Origin: CAVUAT01 sp963848045
Lineage (GTDB): Bacteria; Actinomycetota; Thermoleophilia; Solirubrobacterales; 70-9
DNA length: 64,000 nucleotides
Direction of reading: 5' to 3'
Assembly: GCA_963848045.1 (NCBI GenBank)
Contig: CAWKCC010000004.1
Span: 744,001 to 808,000 of the forward strand
Position 1 is the stretch's first letter. The number at the start of each line of letters is the position of its first letter. A program made the position numbers and the translations under genes. Below the pieces are notes generated by a model. It made no database searches, was not told where the DNA came from, and worked only from the letters and a program-made list of their open reading frames with translations. Shown here piece by piece: positions 16,474-23,925 of the stretch.

Positions 16474-16950
16474 TCATGTGACGCGATCTACCAGCCCGCC
16501 GGGGCGCCCGCGTGCCACCCAGGCCCGCCACAGGTAGAGGGCGAGGGCGAGCGACGCGAGCAGGGCGATCGCGGAGTCGACCCGCCACCCCGCCAGCCAT
16601 GGTGCGTAGGCGATCAGTGCCGCCGCTCCCGCCGAGCAGCTGACCGCGACGGTCAGCGTGTAGTCGACCAGAAGGGCCCCGAGCGGGACAAAGGCCCAAC
16701 CGGCGCCGAATGCCATCGCGACCCCCTTTGGCCCGCCGCCCCCCCGCGGGAACCGCGCGATCAGCTGGTGGTAGGTCGCCGAGACCACCACGATGATCCC
16801 GACCACGAGGCTCATCGTCGCGACCAGGCTCGCCGGGTCGCCGTCGAGGGCGCGCAGGGCGACCTCAATCGCGTAGGCGACCGAGGAGACCGGATCCGCC
16901 ATCACCGTGAAGGCGAAGGCGACGAACAGGTACGCCCGGCCGAGCCTCAT
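16474..16950 (-). pseudogene. Shortened APC-family amino acid permease
   Basis: 158 residues resembling the N-terminal third of APC-superfamily permeases. The segment ADPVSSVAYAIEVALRAL and the following TYHQLIARFPRGGGGPKGVA match the unwound TM1 and the TM2-TM3 loop of YdaO/KUP-like permeases, which are normally 500-700 residues. About five hydrophobic helices are present, then the frame ends in a short Arg/Gly-rich tail 67 bp from the 3' end of tRNA-Pro. Known transport function needs helices 6-10, so this is probably a truncated remnant; a genuine short paralogue cannot be excluded. No ribosome binding site is evident. Confidence 0.55.
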
Positions 16951-17113
16951 CTGCGGGGATCATCAGGTCGCGGCGTGGCTGCCGACGGCGAACCGCTCCG
17001 CTCGGCGCGATCGCGCCCGGCTCGACCTGCTCGGGAGGCAGGGCGACCGAGCGCGGTCGGCCGCCTGTTCGCGCGTCCGCGCGAGGCGCTGGGCGGAGTA
17101 ACGTGCGCGTCGC

Positions 17114-17206
17114 GTGACGCGTGACGATCTCAAGGAGCCCGCGGAGCTCTGCTGCCTGGACCACTCGCTGCTCGGCAGCGCACGCGTGGAGCGGCTGCGG
17201 CCGTGA
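17114..17206 (+). CDS. Possible 30-residue protein coupled to amidotransferase gene
   Basis: An open frame of 30 codons (MTRDDLKEPAELCCLDHSLL at its start) with G or C in nearly every third codon position. It ends in GTGA, overlapping the start of the amidotransferase gene by four bases. A TAACGT box lies nine bases before its GTG, the same spacing as other probable leaderless genes here. No family is recognised. It may be a leader peptide, a small protein, or the tail of a gene lost when this cluster decayed. Confidence 0.35.
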   Translation: MTRDDLKEPAELCCLDHSLLGSARVERLRP

Positions 17207-17931
17207 GCGGGGGGCCGGCCGTCGGCATCTGCACCGCCGTCGAGCGCGCCCGCTGGACGGTCTGGGAGGAGACGGTGACGATGGCCCCGCGCTCCTACGC
17301 GGCGGCCATCCAGGCCGCGGGGGGGCTGGCGCTGCTGCTCCCCCCGGACGAGGCGGTGACCGGGTCACCCGGCACACTGCTCGACCGCATCGACGCCCTG
17401 GTCCTCGCCGGCGGCTCGGACATCGAACCGGCCACCTACGGGGCTGAGCGCGCCCCCGAGACGAGCAGGACCACCCCCGAACGGGACGCCTTCGAGGTGT
17501 CACTGGTCCGCGGCGCCCTCGAGCGCGAGATGCCGATGCTCGGGATCTGCAGGGGGATGCAGGTGCTCAACGTGGCGCTGGGCGGAACGCTTATCCAGCA
17601 CCTGCCCGAGATCGTCGGCCACAGCCATCACATGCATACCCCGGGAGCATTCGGCGACCACGAGGTGCGGCTGGAGCCGGGCTCGGTGGCCGCGCTGGCC
17701 GCCGGCGCCGAGACGCTGACCGTCAAGTCGCACCACCATCAGGGGCTGGACCGGCTCGGTGAGGGGCTGCGCGCCAGCGGCTGGTCGGTCTCCGACGAGG
17801 TGGTCGAGGCGATAGAGCTTCCCGAGCGGGAGGACTTCGCCCTCGGTGTGCTCTGGCACCCCGAGGAGGAGGTTCGCAGCGCCGTGATTGCGGCGCTGGT
17901 CGACGCGGCGCGAGGCGCGAGACCGGCATGA
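17203..17931 (+). CDS. Peptidase C26 / gamma-glutamyl-GABA hydrolase-type amidotransferase
   Basis: Class I glutamine amidotransferase-like hydrolase of 242 residues. The nucleophile is Cys116 in MLGICRGMQVLNVALGG, the oxyanion and specificity segment GGSDIEPATYG lies near residue 70, and VKSHHHQGLD plus GVLWHPEEE provide the His-Glu pair typical of PuuD-like enzymes that release GABA from gamma-glutamyl-GABA. Downstream are an aldehyde dehydrogenase remnant and an SDR gene, an arrangement expected for polyamine or amine catabolism, which supports this assignment. GTG start overlaps the small upstream frame. Confidence 0.85.
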   Translation: MSGGPAVGICTAVERARWTVWEETVTMAPRSYAAAIQAAGGLALLLPPDEAVTGSPGTLLDRIDALVLAGGSDIEPATYGAERAPETSRTTPERDAFEVSLVRGALEREMPMLGICRGMQVLNVALGGTLIQHLPEIVGHSHHMHTPGAFGDHEVRLEPGSVAALAAGAETLTVKSHHHQGLDRLGEGLRASGWSVSDEVVEAIELPEREDFALGVLWHPEEEVRSAVIAALVDAARGARPA

Positions 17932-17950
17932 GAGGCGAGGGGGCCAGCAC

Positions 17951-18100
17951 ATGGGCGTGATCGCGGTGATCGAGCCGGTGCAGGTCACCACGCCCTTAGG
18001 CAGCTTCGGGCAATCGGGGATCGGGCGCGAGGTGGGGCCCGATGCGCCCCACCGCTGCGCCGAGGTCAAGAAGGTCTACTACGCGACCAAGGAGGGTTGA
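17951..18100 (+). pseudogene. Aldehyde dehydrogenase remnant (internally deleted)
   Basis: A 49-codon frame whose second half, PLGSFGQSGIGREVGPDA followed by AEVKKVYY, is the conserved C-terminus of NAD-dependent aldehyde dehydrogenases (normally about 480 residues). The first codons (MGVIAVIEP) resemble the GVVGVIxPWN motif that lies about 300 residues earlier in those enzymes, so the piece looks like the two edges of a large internal deletion. The catalytic Cys and Glu and the NAD site are all missing. It sits between the amidotransferase and SDR genes and its 3' end carries the SDR ribosome binding site, which may explain its retention. Confidence 0.6.
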
Positions 18101-18105
18101 GACTG

Positions 18106-18852
18106 ATGACGGCAAGGCTCGAGGGCAAGGTCTGCGTGATCACTGGTGCCGCGAGCGGCATCGGCGCGGAGTCGGCGCGCCTGTTCGCCGAGCAGGGAGC
18201 ACGCGTGGTCGGAGTCGATCTCGCCGAGGGCGCCGAGGGCGAGATCGCCCTGCAGGCCGACGTCACCGACGAGGACCAGGTGCGCGAGATGTACGAGAGG
18301 ACCCGGGAGGAGATGGGGCGGATCGACGTGCTCTTCAACAACGCCGGGATCAACCCGACCGACGACGGCTCGGTCACCGAGACCTCGCTCGAGGCCTGGC
18401 AGCGCGTCCAGGACGTCAACGTCCGCGGCGTCTTTCTCTGCTGCAAACACGGGATCCCGCACCTGCTCGGGTCCGGCGGTGGCTCGGTGATCAACACAGC
18501 CTCGTTCGTCGCGGTGATGGGCGCCGCAACCTCCCAGGGCTCCTACACCGCCTCGAAGGGGGCGGTGCTCTCGCTCTCGCGCGAGCTCGGCGTCGAGTTC
18601 GCGCGGCGGGGCGTGCGGGTCAACGCGCTCTGCCCGGGCCCGGCCAACACGCCGCTGCTGCAGGAGCTGTTCGCCAAGGATGAGGCGAGGGCGGCGCGCC
18701 GCCTCGTCCACGTGCCGATGGGCCGCTTCGCCGAGGTTCGCGAGATCGCCCAGGCGGCGCTGTTCCTGGCGAGCGACGACAGCTCGTACATAACCGCGAC
18801 CCCGTTCATGGTCGACGGAGGGATCTCGGGCGCCTACCTCACCCCCGAGTAG
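18106..18852 (+). CDS. Short-chain dehydrogenase/reductase (FabG-like)
   Basis: Classical NAD(P)-dependent SDR of 248 residues. The Rossmann TGAASGIG motif lies at about residues 14-21, followed by LFNNAGINP (NNAG) near 80; the catalytic set is Ser in INTASF, then Tyr and Lys in GSYTASKGAV. CPGPANTPL matches the PG motif after the active site. AAGGAGGG, nine bases before ATG 18106, makes this the start rather than TTG 18097. Substrate unknown; it is in tandem with the amidotransferase and the aldehyde dehydrogenase remnant. Confidence 0.92.
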   Translation: MTARLEGKVCVITGAASGIGAESARLFAEQGARVVGVDLAEGAEGEIALQADVTDEDQVREMYERTREEMGRIDVLFNNAGINPTDDGSVTETSLEAWQRVQDVNVRGVFLCCKHGIPHLLGSGGGSVINTASFVAVMGAATSQGSYTASKGAVLSLSRELGVEFARRGVRVNALCPGPANTPLLQELFAKDEARAARRLVHVPMGRFAEVREIAQAALFLASDDSSYITATPFMVDGGISGAYLTPE

Positions 18853-18853
18853 C

Positions 18854-19567
18854 TCAGGTTCGCGCCGCCGCCGCCGCTTCAAGGAAGCGGCCGCAGATGG
18901 CGCGGCCGACCTCGTTCCAGCGGCTGATCGCGGCATCCGTCTCGGCACGCAGCCGCTCGACGTCGAGGCCGATGCGGACGGCGTCCTCGTCGCTTCGCCA
19001 GTCATCGATCCAGCCGTAGGCGTCGGCGACGCTGACCTCCGGGTGGAACTGGATGCCCCAGGCGCGCTCGCCGATGCGAAAGGTCTGCGCGCACTGCTCG
19101 CTGCGCGCCATCACCACGCCCTCCTCGGGCGGCACGCACGCGTAGGTGTGCCACTCGAAGGCGCTGAAGCTCGGCGCCAGCGCCCCCACCAGCGGGTCGT
19201 CGGCGCCCTCCGGAGTGACCTCGACCTCGACCCAGCCGATCTCGGGCTCGCGCATCCGCCGCACCTCGCCCCCCGCCGCTACGCAGAGCAGTTGCGCTCC
19301 CAGACAGGAGCCGAGCAGCGGGGTGCCGCGGGCGATCAGCTCGCGCAGGATCTCGCGCTCGCGCTCCAGCCAGGCATGTCGGTCGGCCTGGTCGATGTGC
19401 ATCGCTCCCCCGAAGCTCATCACCGCGTCGTAGGCCGAGAGCTCGGGCACCGGGTCGCCCTGGTCGGGGATGCGCCAGCGGTCGAGCTCGACGCCCTGGG
19501 CATGCAGCTCCTCGGCGAAGACGCCGGGGCCGGCATCAGATTGGTGGATGATCGCGAGCACGCGCAT
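18854..19567 (-). CDS. Class I glutamine amidotransferase, GMP synthase-like
   Basis: A 237-residue stand-alone GATase1 domain. The nucleophile Cys88 lies in LLGSCLGAQLLCVAAGG and the catalytic His in WGIQFHPEVS; VMSFGGAMHIDQAD is the oxyanion-strand segment seen in the YLR126C/GuaA-like group. The acceptor of the ammonia or the peptide substrate is unknown. A TACCTT box lies nine bases from the ATG. It is divergent from the PLD gene and convergent with the SDR gene, whose stop is only one base away. Confidence 0.85.
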   Translation of the reverse strand: MRVLAIIHQSDAGPGVFAEELHAQGVELDRWRIPDQGDPVPELSAYDAVMSFGGAMHIDQADRHAWLEREREILRELIARGTPLLGSCLGAQLLCVAAGGEVRRMREPEIGWVEVEVTPEGADDPLVGALAPSFSAFEWHTYACVPPEEGVVMARSEQCAQTFRIGERAWGIQFHPEVSVADAYGWIDDWRSDEDAVRIGLDVERLRAETDAAISRWNEVGRAICGRFLEAAAAART

Positions 19568-19621
19568 TGGCCGGACAAGGTACCCGCGGCGGCGGGACCC
19601 GGGGGACGCGCGCAAGCAAGA

Positions 19622-20677
19622 ATGCGCCCCATGGAGGTGCTGACGCTCACCGACGGGGGACAGTCCGCCGAGGACGTGGGGCGGCGGCTGGCGAGCTTCC
19701 TCGCGAAGGCGCGGACCTCGCTGCAGCTGGCGCTCTACGACGTCCGCCTGCCCGACCCGGTCGGCTCGCTGATCGCCGGCGAGCTGCGTGCGGCCTCCGA
19801 GCGCGGCGTCGACGTGCGACTGGTCTACAACGTCGACACCGATCGGCCGCCCGAGCTGCACCCTCCACCCGAGACGCGCCCGGACCTGCTCGAGGAGCTG
19901 CCGATCGAGACCAGGGCGATCCCCGGGGTGCCCGATCTGATGCACCACAAGTACGCGGTGCGCGACGCCGAGGCCGTCTGGACCGGCTCGGCCAACTGGA
20001 CGATCGACTCCTTCTCGCGCCAGGAGAACGTGCTGGCCATCGTCGAGTCGCCGGGCCTCGGGCAGAGCTTCGGCGCCAACTTCACGGAGCTCTGGGACAA
20101 GGGCGAGGTGGAGCGCAGCGGCTTCGTCGACCCCGACCCCGTCGACGTGGGCGGCGCCCGGGTGAGGCCATGGTTCACGCCCGGCAACGGTGAGGAGCTC
20201 TCACAGCGGATCGCGACGGCTATCGGAGGCGCCCGCCGCCGGGTGCGGATCGCCTCGCCGGTGATCACCTCGGGCCCGGTGCTGGGCACGCTCGCCGAGG
20301 CGGCCGGCAGGGGCCGCTCGGACATCGCGGGAGTCGTCGACGGCCCTCAGGTCGAGAACGTGTTCAGGCAGTGGGCCGCAAGCGGCCAGAGCGCCTGGAA
20401 GATCCCTCTGCTGTCGGCGGCGCTCTCCGATCTGCCCTTCTCCGCCAAGCCCTCGACACCCTGGACCCCCGGTTCCGGGCTCCGCGACTTCATGCACTGC
20501 AAGCTGACCGTCGCCGACGACGTCGTCTTCCTGGGCTCGTTCAACCTCTCGCGCTCGGGTGAGCAGAACGCCGAGAACATGCTCGAGATCCGCGACCGCG
20601 CTCTGGCGGAGCGGCTGGCAGGGTTCGTCGACGAGATCCGCGCGCTGTATCCGGCCGCGGATCCGCCGGGCGACTAG
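19622..20677 (+). CDS. Phospholipase D-like protein (two HKD motifs)
   Basis: A 351-residue protein with both halves of a PLD-superfamily active site. The first HxKxxxxD is at His108-Lys110-Asp115, followed by TGSANWT; the second is at His292-Lys294-Asp299, followed by LGSFNLS. No signal peptide or membrane helix is visible, so the protein is probably cytoplasmic. The superfamily covers phospholipases, cardiolipin synthases and nucleases; nothing here decides between them, but lack of membrane segments argues against cardiolipin synthase. Start ATG 19622 or 19631. Its stop shares the palindrome CTAG with the convergent LOG gene. Confidence 0.85.
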   Translation: MRPMEVLTLTDGGQSAEDVGRRLASFLAKARTSLQLALYDVRLPDPVGSLIAGELRAASERGVDVRLVYNVDTDRPPELHPPPETRPDLLEELPIETRAIPGVPDLMHHKYAVRDAEAVWTGSANWTIDSFSRQENVLAIVESPGLGQSFGANFTELWDKGEVERSGFVDPDPVDVGGARVRPWFTPGNGEELSQRIATAIGGARRRVRIASPVITSGPVLGTLAEAAGRGRSDIAGVVDGPQVENVFRQWAASGQSAWKIPLLSAALSDLPFSAKPSTPWTPGSGLRDFMHCKLTVADDVVFLGSFNLSRSGEQNAENMLEIRDRALAERLAGFVDEIRALYPAADPPGD

Positions 20678-21387
20678 ACCGGCTCGCAGATGCCCGCAAC
20701 CAGGCGCTCCATGGTCTCCTCGACGCCGTCGGCGATCTCGACCTGGTCGAAGTCGCCGGGCGAGATGCGCCCGGTCGCGACCAGGTGGGCCTCGGCCCAA
20801 TCCATCAATGACTTCCAGAACGCGCCCCCGCAGAGAACAACCGGGTGATCGGCGGCCTTGCCCGTCTGGATCAGGGTCAGCACCTCGAAGGTCTCGTCGA
20901 GCGTGCCGAAGCCGCCGGGGAAACAGACGAAAGCGTCTGAGTAGCGCACGAACATCAGCTTGCGCACGAAGAAGTAGCGGAACTCGATGCCGACGTCGAC
21001 GTAGGAGTTGAGAGCCTGCTCCTGCGGAAGCTGGATGTTGAGGCCGACCGAGGTCCCTCCCGCCTCCTGCGCTCCCCTGTTGGCTCCCTCCATCGTCCCC
21101 GGCCCTCCCCCGGTGATCACCGCGAGCCCGGCCTCGGCGAGCGCCGCCCCCGTCTCACGCGCCAACTCGTACTCGGCGTCGCCGGGCCCGGTGCGGGTCG
21201 AGCCGAACACGCAGACCGCAGGGCCAACCTCGGCCATCACCTCGAAGCCATGGCGGAGCTCGGCCTCGATCCGCGCCAGCCGCTCGTCGTCGGAGACCTC
21301 CGGGGCCCGGACGCTCGGCCAGTCGGCGTAGATCAGCTCCTCGTCGCCCGACAGCGGGCGCCCTGCCGCCGGCTCGGTCGGAGTCAC
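20674..21387 (-). CDS. LOG-family (lysine decarboxylase-like) nucleotide phosphoribohydrolase
   Basis: A 237-residue Rossmann protein of the LOG/TIGR00730 family, which hydrolyses nucleoside 5'-monophosphates such as cytokinin ribotides. The signature PGGxGTxxE is present as FPGGFGTLDETFEV, and GGGPGTMEGANRGA and VFGSTRTG form the nucleotide-binding loops. The N-terminal 50 residues are a polar extension typical of actinobacterial members. GTG start at 21387. The HicA-like gene lies 14 bp upstream on the same strand, so they may be co-transcribed. Confidence 0.88.
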   Translation of the reverse strand: MTPTEPAAGRPLSGDEELIYADWPSVRAPEVSDDERLARIEAELRHGFEVMAEVGPAVCVFGSTRTGPGDAEYELARETGAALAEAGLAVITGGGPGTMEGANRGAQEAGGTSVGLNIQLPQEQALNSYVDVGIEFRYFFVRKLMFVRYSDAFVCFPGGFGTLDETFEVLTLIQTGKAADHPVVLCGGAFWKSLMDWAEAHLVATGRISPGDFDQVEIADGVEETMERLVAGICEPV

Positions 21388-21401
21388 GCCCAACCGCTGC
21401 C

Positions 21402-21725
21402 TCAGGTCGGCTTGCCCCAGCGGGAGTCGCCGTAGTCGCGGACGCGACGGTTGCCCGTCGCGCCCTCGCCGTCGGGCCCCAGCCCGGCCTGGGCGAGCAT
21501 CCGCCGCAGGTCGACGATCATCTGCCTGTCGACGTCCTTGCCGTGGGACGGGTGAAAGACCTCGGTCTCGGCCCCCAGGGTCACCTTGAGCTTCCCGTTC
21601 GGCCGCTCGCTCACGGTGCCCACCGCGTTGCGCAGCGACGCAACCTTGCGCCACTCGATGTTGCCGCTCGCCTGGTGGTCGAAGACCTCCTCGAGGGTGG
21701 TCCGATGATGGTTGCTCAGCGCCAT
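21402..21725 (-). CDS. Small HicA-like (dsRBD-fold) protein
   Basis: A 107-residue protein. Its N-terminal 80 residues (SNHHRTTLEEVFDHQASGNI, then WRKVASLRNAVG and a VFHPSHGKD segment) resemble a stand-alone family annotated as HicA-toxin-like, which shares the double-stranded RNA-binding fold. The usual HicA catalytic His in the GSHH-type motif is not clearly aligned; the HPSHGKD histidines are the nearest candidates. No HicB antitoxin gene lies beside it, so a toxin role is doubtful. The C-terminal 25 residues are polar and Gly/Arg-rich. Confidence 0.55.
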   Translation of the reverse strand: MALSNHHRTTLEEVFDHQASGNIEWRKVASLRNAVGTVSERPNGKLKVTLGAETEVFHPSHGKDVDRQMIVDLRRMLAQAGLGPDGEGATGNRRVRDYGDSRWGKPT

Positions 21726-21761
21726 GGCGGCAGTCTCTCACGCCGCGCCCGGCGAGCGGGC

Positions 21762-22466
21762 TCAGCTCCCCACCTTCGCGATCGCCGCCTCGATCTCGGA
21801 GGATGTCGGCGTCTCGATCAGCTTCTCGCTTCCCTCCGGACCCTCCACCAGCACCCCGGGCTCGGCCGGGATCCGCAGCCCGATCGCAAGCAGGTCGTCG
21901 GCCTCGACGATGTCGGCCACCTCTGGATCGTCCAGGTCCCGCTGCCACTGCTCGACGTTGAGGTTGAGCACACCCTTGGCGACCTCGTCGAGTAGCGCGG
22001 GCGTGACGCCGCGACGCCGCGCCTCTTCCTGGTTGCGGACGAAGAGCTCGATGAACTGCCACTGCTGGCCCTGCAGGCCCGCCGCCACCGCCCCGATGGC
22101 GGCGGCTCCCGCGGCCCGGTCGCTCACCGAGTAGTGCACGAACTCGAGCTTCACCTCGCCGGCACGGACCTTCTCGGCGATCAGCGGCTCGATCACGTCG
22201 AGCTGGAAGTCCGCGCAGTCGGTGCACTGCATGTCGTTGAAGACCTGGATCGTGACCGGAGCGTCGTCGTCGCCCAGGCGTGCGCCGAGCTGGCGAATGC
22301 CGCCGACCAGCTTGCGCACGTCGCCCGCGCCATCGATCTTGATCGGGTCGGTGTCGCCCTGATCGAGCGAGAGGCTCGCGATCACCGCGAGCGCGACCAA
22401 GGCGATCAGGACAAGCACCACCACCCCGATCGTGCGGGGCCTGCGATGACGGGCCTCGGCGCTCAC
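21762..22466 (-). CDS. Membrane-anchored DsbA-family thiol oxidoreductase
   Basis: A 234-residue protein with an N-terminal signal anchor (about residues 12-32) and an extracytoplasmic thioredoxin-like domain. The active site is CTDC in FNDMQCTDCADFQLDVIEPL, in the DsbA/BdbD position, and a cis-Pro region is expected in the IPAEPGVLVEG segment. A helical insertion between these matches the DsbA family. It probably forms or repairs disulfides in exported proteins. GTG 22466 overlaps the stop of the upstream gene by four bases (GTGA). Confidence 0.85.
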   Translation of the reverse strand: MSAEARHRRPRTIGVVVLVLIALVALAVIASLSLDQGDTDPIKIDGAGDVRKLVGGIRQLGARLGDDDAPVTIQVFNDMQCTDCADFQLDVIEPLIAEKVRAGEVKLEFVHYSVSDRAAGAAAIGAVAAGLQGQQWQFIELFVRNQEEARRRGVTPALLDEVAKGVLNLNVEQWQRDLDDPEVADIVEADDLLAIGLRIPAEPGVLVEGPEGSEKLIETPTSSEIEAAIAKVGS

Positions 22467-22717
22467 CCCTCCAGGGCCTTGTAGTAGCGCACGGCGAGGC
22501 CGGTCAGCAGCGTCCTGAAGGCTTCCTCGACCGGGGTGCCCGATTCGTCGGCCCAGCTCTGCAGGCCGCGCGACTCGATCTGGTCGGCACGCGTCACGAC
22601 CTCCTCGACCAGCTCCGGGTGCTGGTCGCAGAAGAACGCCCCGATCGAGTAGAGGTCGGACTCCATCAGCGACTCGACGAAGGCGGTGGAGGTTGCGTCG
22701 GGGTCTGGCCTGCTCAC
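22463..22717 (-). CDS. Small protein of unknown function
   Basis: An 84-residue acidic, probably helical protein with one cysteine (SIGAFFCDQHPELVEEVV) and no recognised family. GTG 22717 is chosen because a longer frame to 22768 would run into the divergent Nif3 gene. It overlaps the DsbA-like gene by four bases, implying co-translation with that exported oxidoreductase. Confidence 0.65.
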   Translation of the reverse strand: MSRPDPDATSTAFVESLMESDLYSIGAFFCDQHPELVEEVVTRADQIESRGLQSWADESGTPVEEAFRTLLTGLAVRYYKALEG

Positions 22718-22745
22718 CGGGGCAATGCTAGTTAGGCTGGCGCCC

Positions 22746-23507
22746 GTGGCCTCGCGAGACGCGATCATCGCCTTCTGCGACGAGCTGCTCGACTCCGCCT
22801 CCTTCGACGACTACGGCCCCAACGGCCTGCAGGTCCCCGGGTCCGCCGAGGTGTCGCGGATCGCCACCGGCGTGTCGGCGAACCTGGAGCTGATCGATGC
22901 GGCCGTCGCCGCCGGCGCCCAGCTGCTGCTGGTTCACCACGGGCTGTTCTGGGGCAAGGAGCCGCAGGCGCTCTCGGTGGCGATGGCAGCGCGCCTGCGC
23001 GCGCTGCTGGGGGCCGAGGTCTCGCTGGGCGCCTATCACCTGCCCCTCGACGCCCATCCCGGGATCGGCAACAACGCGCAGCTTCGCGCCCTGCTGGGAC
23101 TGGCGCACGACCCACGGCCCTTCGCCGCCGCGAAGGGAGCCCCGGTCGGGGCCATCGGGATCGCCGAGGGCCCACTCGACATCACCGAGCTCGAGGACCG
23201 TCTGCGGCGCGCCACCGGCGCCGAGCCGCTGGTCTTCGACTCGGGGCCCGAGACCATCCGCTCGGTTGGCATCGTCACGGGTGGCGGCGCCTTCGCGATC
23301 GGCGAGGCGGCCACCCTCGGCCTCGACGCCCTGGTCACCGGCGAGCCCAGCGAGCCCGCGCTGGCCGAGTCACGCGAGTCCGGGATCCACTTCCTCGCCG
23401 GCGGCCACCACGCGACCGAGACCTTCGGCGTCCGCGGTCTCGGCGAGCTCGTGGCCGAGCAGTTCGGCGTCGAGCACGGCTTCATCGAGATCCCCAACCC
23501 CGTCTAG
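22746..23507 (+). CDS. Nif3-like dinuclear metal centre protein
   Basis: A 253-residue member of the NIF3/YqfO family, annotated elsewhere as GTP cyclohydrolase 1 type 2. The metal-ligand motifs are present: LLLVHHGLFWG (His-His), GAYHLPLDAHP (His, Asp, His), and the C-terminal GGHHATETFGVRGL with the closing His and Glu. Members form hexameric toroids; the physiological role remains uncertain. GTG 22746 is preferred because TAGGCT lies exactly seven bases upstream; ATG 22725 would place that box inside the gene. Confidence 0.9.
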   Translation: MASRDAIIAFCDELLDSASFDDYGPNGLQVPGSAEVSRIATGVSANLELIDAAVAAGAQLLLVHHGLFWGKEPQALSVAMAARLRALLGAEVSLGAYHLPLDAHPGIGNNAQLRALLGLAHDPRPFAAAKGAPVGAIGIAEGPLDITELEDRLRRATGAEPLVFDSGPETIRSVGIVTGGGAFAIGEAATLGLDALVTGEPSEPALAESRESGIHFLAGGHHATETFGVRGLGELVAEQFGVEHGFIEIPNPV

Positions 23508-23529
23508 CCCGCAAACTGGGGGAAAATGG

Positions 23530-23574
23530 TTGACACGTCGTCTCCACGCGATATACATCCGTCGAGACGATGTA
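23530..23574 (+). promoter_or_regulatory. Consensus sigma-A promoter with nested inverted repeats
   Basis: TTGACA (23530-23535) and TATACA (23552-23557) are separated by 16 bp, the best match to the sigma-70 consensus seen in the window. Two dyads are superimposed: TCGTCTC/GAGACGA (23538-23544 and 23564-23570) bracketing the -10 box, and TACATC/GATGTA (23554-23559 and 23569-23574) over the expected start site. They would suit a repressor that blocks polymerase. Drives the gene at 23594. Confidence 0.65.
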
Positions 23575-23593
23575 GCCGACAGGAGAGGTGCAT

Positions 23594-23770
23594 ATGGCCG
23601 TTCACTTGACGCCCACGGAGCTCGCCGACGAGATGCAGATGCAACGTCGGGATGTCCTGGCCAAATGCATCGAGATGAGCGTGCCGGTCTTGAAGGGCCG
23701 CATCGACAGGACGCTGTTCGAGTCCTCCCTGCGGGCGATGCAGTCGCAGGACAAGCGCGCGGCCGCCTAG
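23594..23770 (+). CDS. 58-residue IF2_N-like mini-protein
   Basis: A very small protein with AGGAGAGG just upstream of ATG. The segment HLTPTELADEMQMQRRDVLA followed by KCIEMSVPV has the pattern of the IF2_N domain found at the N-terminus of initiation factor 2 (helix with LA-E-, then a second helix ending in a G/SIPV turn), a fold that resembles a small nucleic-acid-binding helical bundle. A distant HTH is the alternative. Its strong consensus promoter suggests high expression. Function unknown; a role as a small translation- or DNA-associated regulator is inference. Confidence 0.75.
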   Translation: MAVHLTPTELADEMQMQRRDVLAKCIEMSVPVLKGRIDRTLFESSLRAMQSQDKRAAA

Positions 23771-23870
23771 CGGCTCCCGCTCACTCCTGAAACGGGCGCC
23801 CGACCCCATCTCGTAACGGCCCGCCCGCAGCCGCGCCTTGTGGCCGCCGACGCTGTGGTGGTGCCTGACT

Positions 23871-23905
23871 AGAATCCCGTTCACGGCGGCGCGACGTCGC
23901 GCCGG
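23871..23905 (+). promoter_or_regulatory. Acyl-CoA synthetase promoter and 18-bp palindrome
   Basis: TAGAAT (23871-23876) is a good -10 box. About 11 bases downstream, at the expected start of the transcript, CGGCGCGACGTCGCGCCG (23888-23905) is a perfect 18-bp palindrome, followed by a GAGGAGA ribosome binding site and ATG 23926. It could be a repressor operator (for example a fatty-acid-responsive TetR) or a 5' hairpin. Confidence 0.45.
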
Positions 23906-23925
23906 CAGACGAGAGCGAGGAGAGC

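Noticed and set aside
16951..17113. Possible gene in the gap before the amidotransferase
   Set aside because: Both strands are open but without motifs or ribosome binding sites; only the small frame at 17114 has supporting context.
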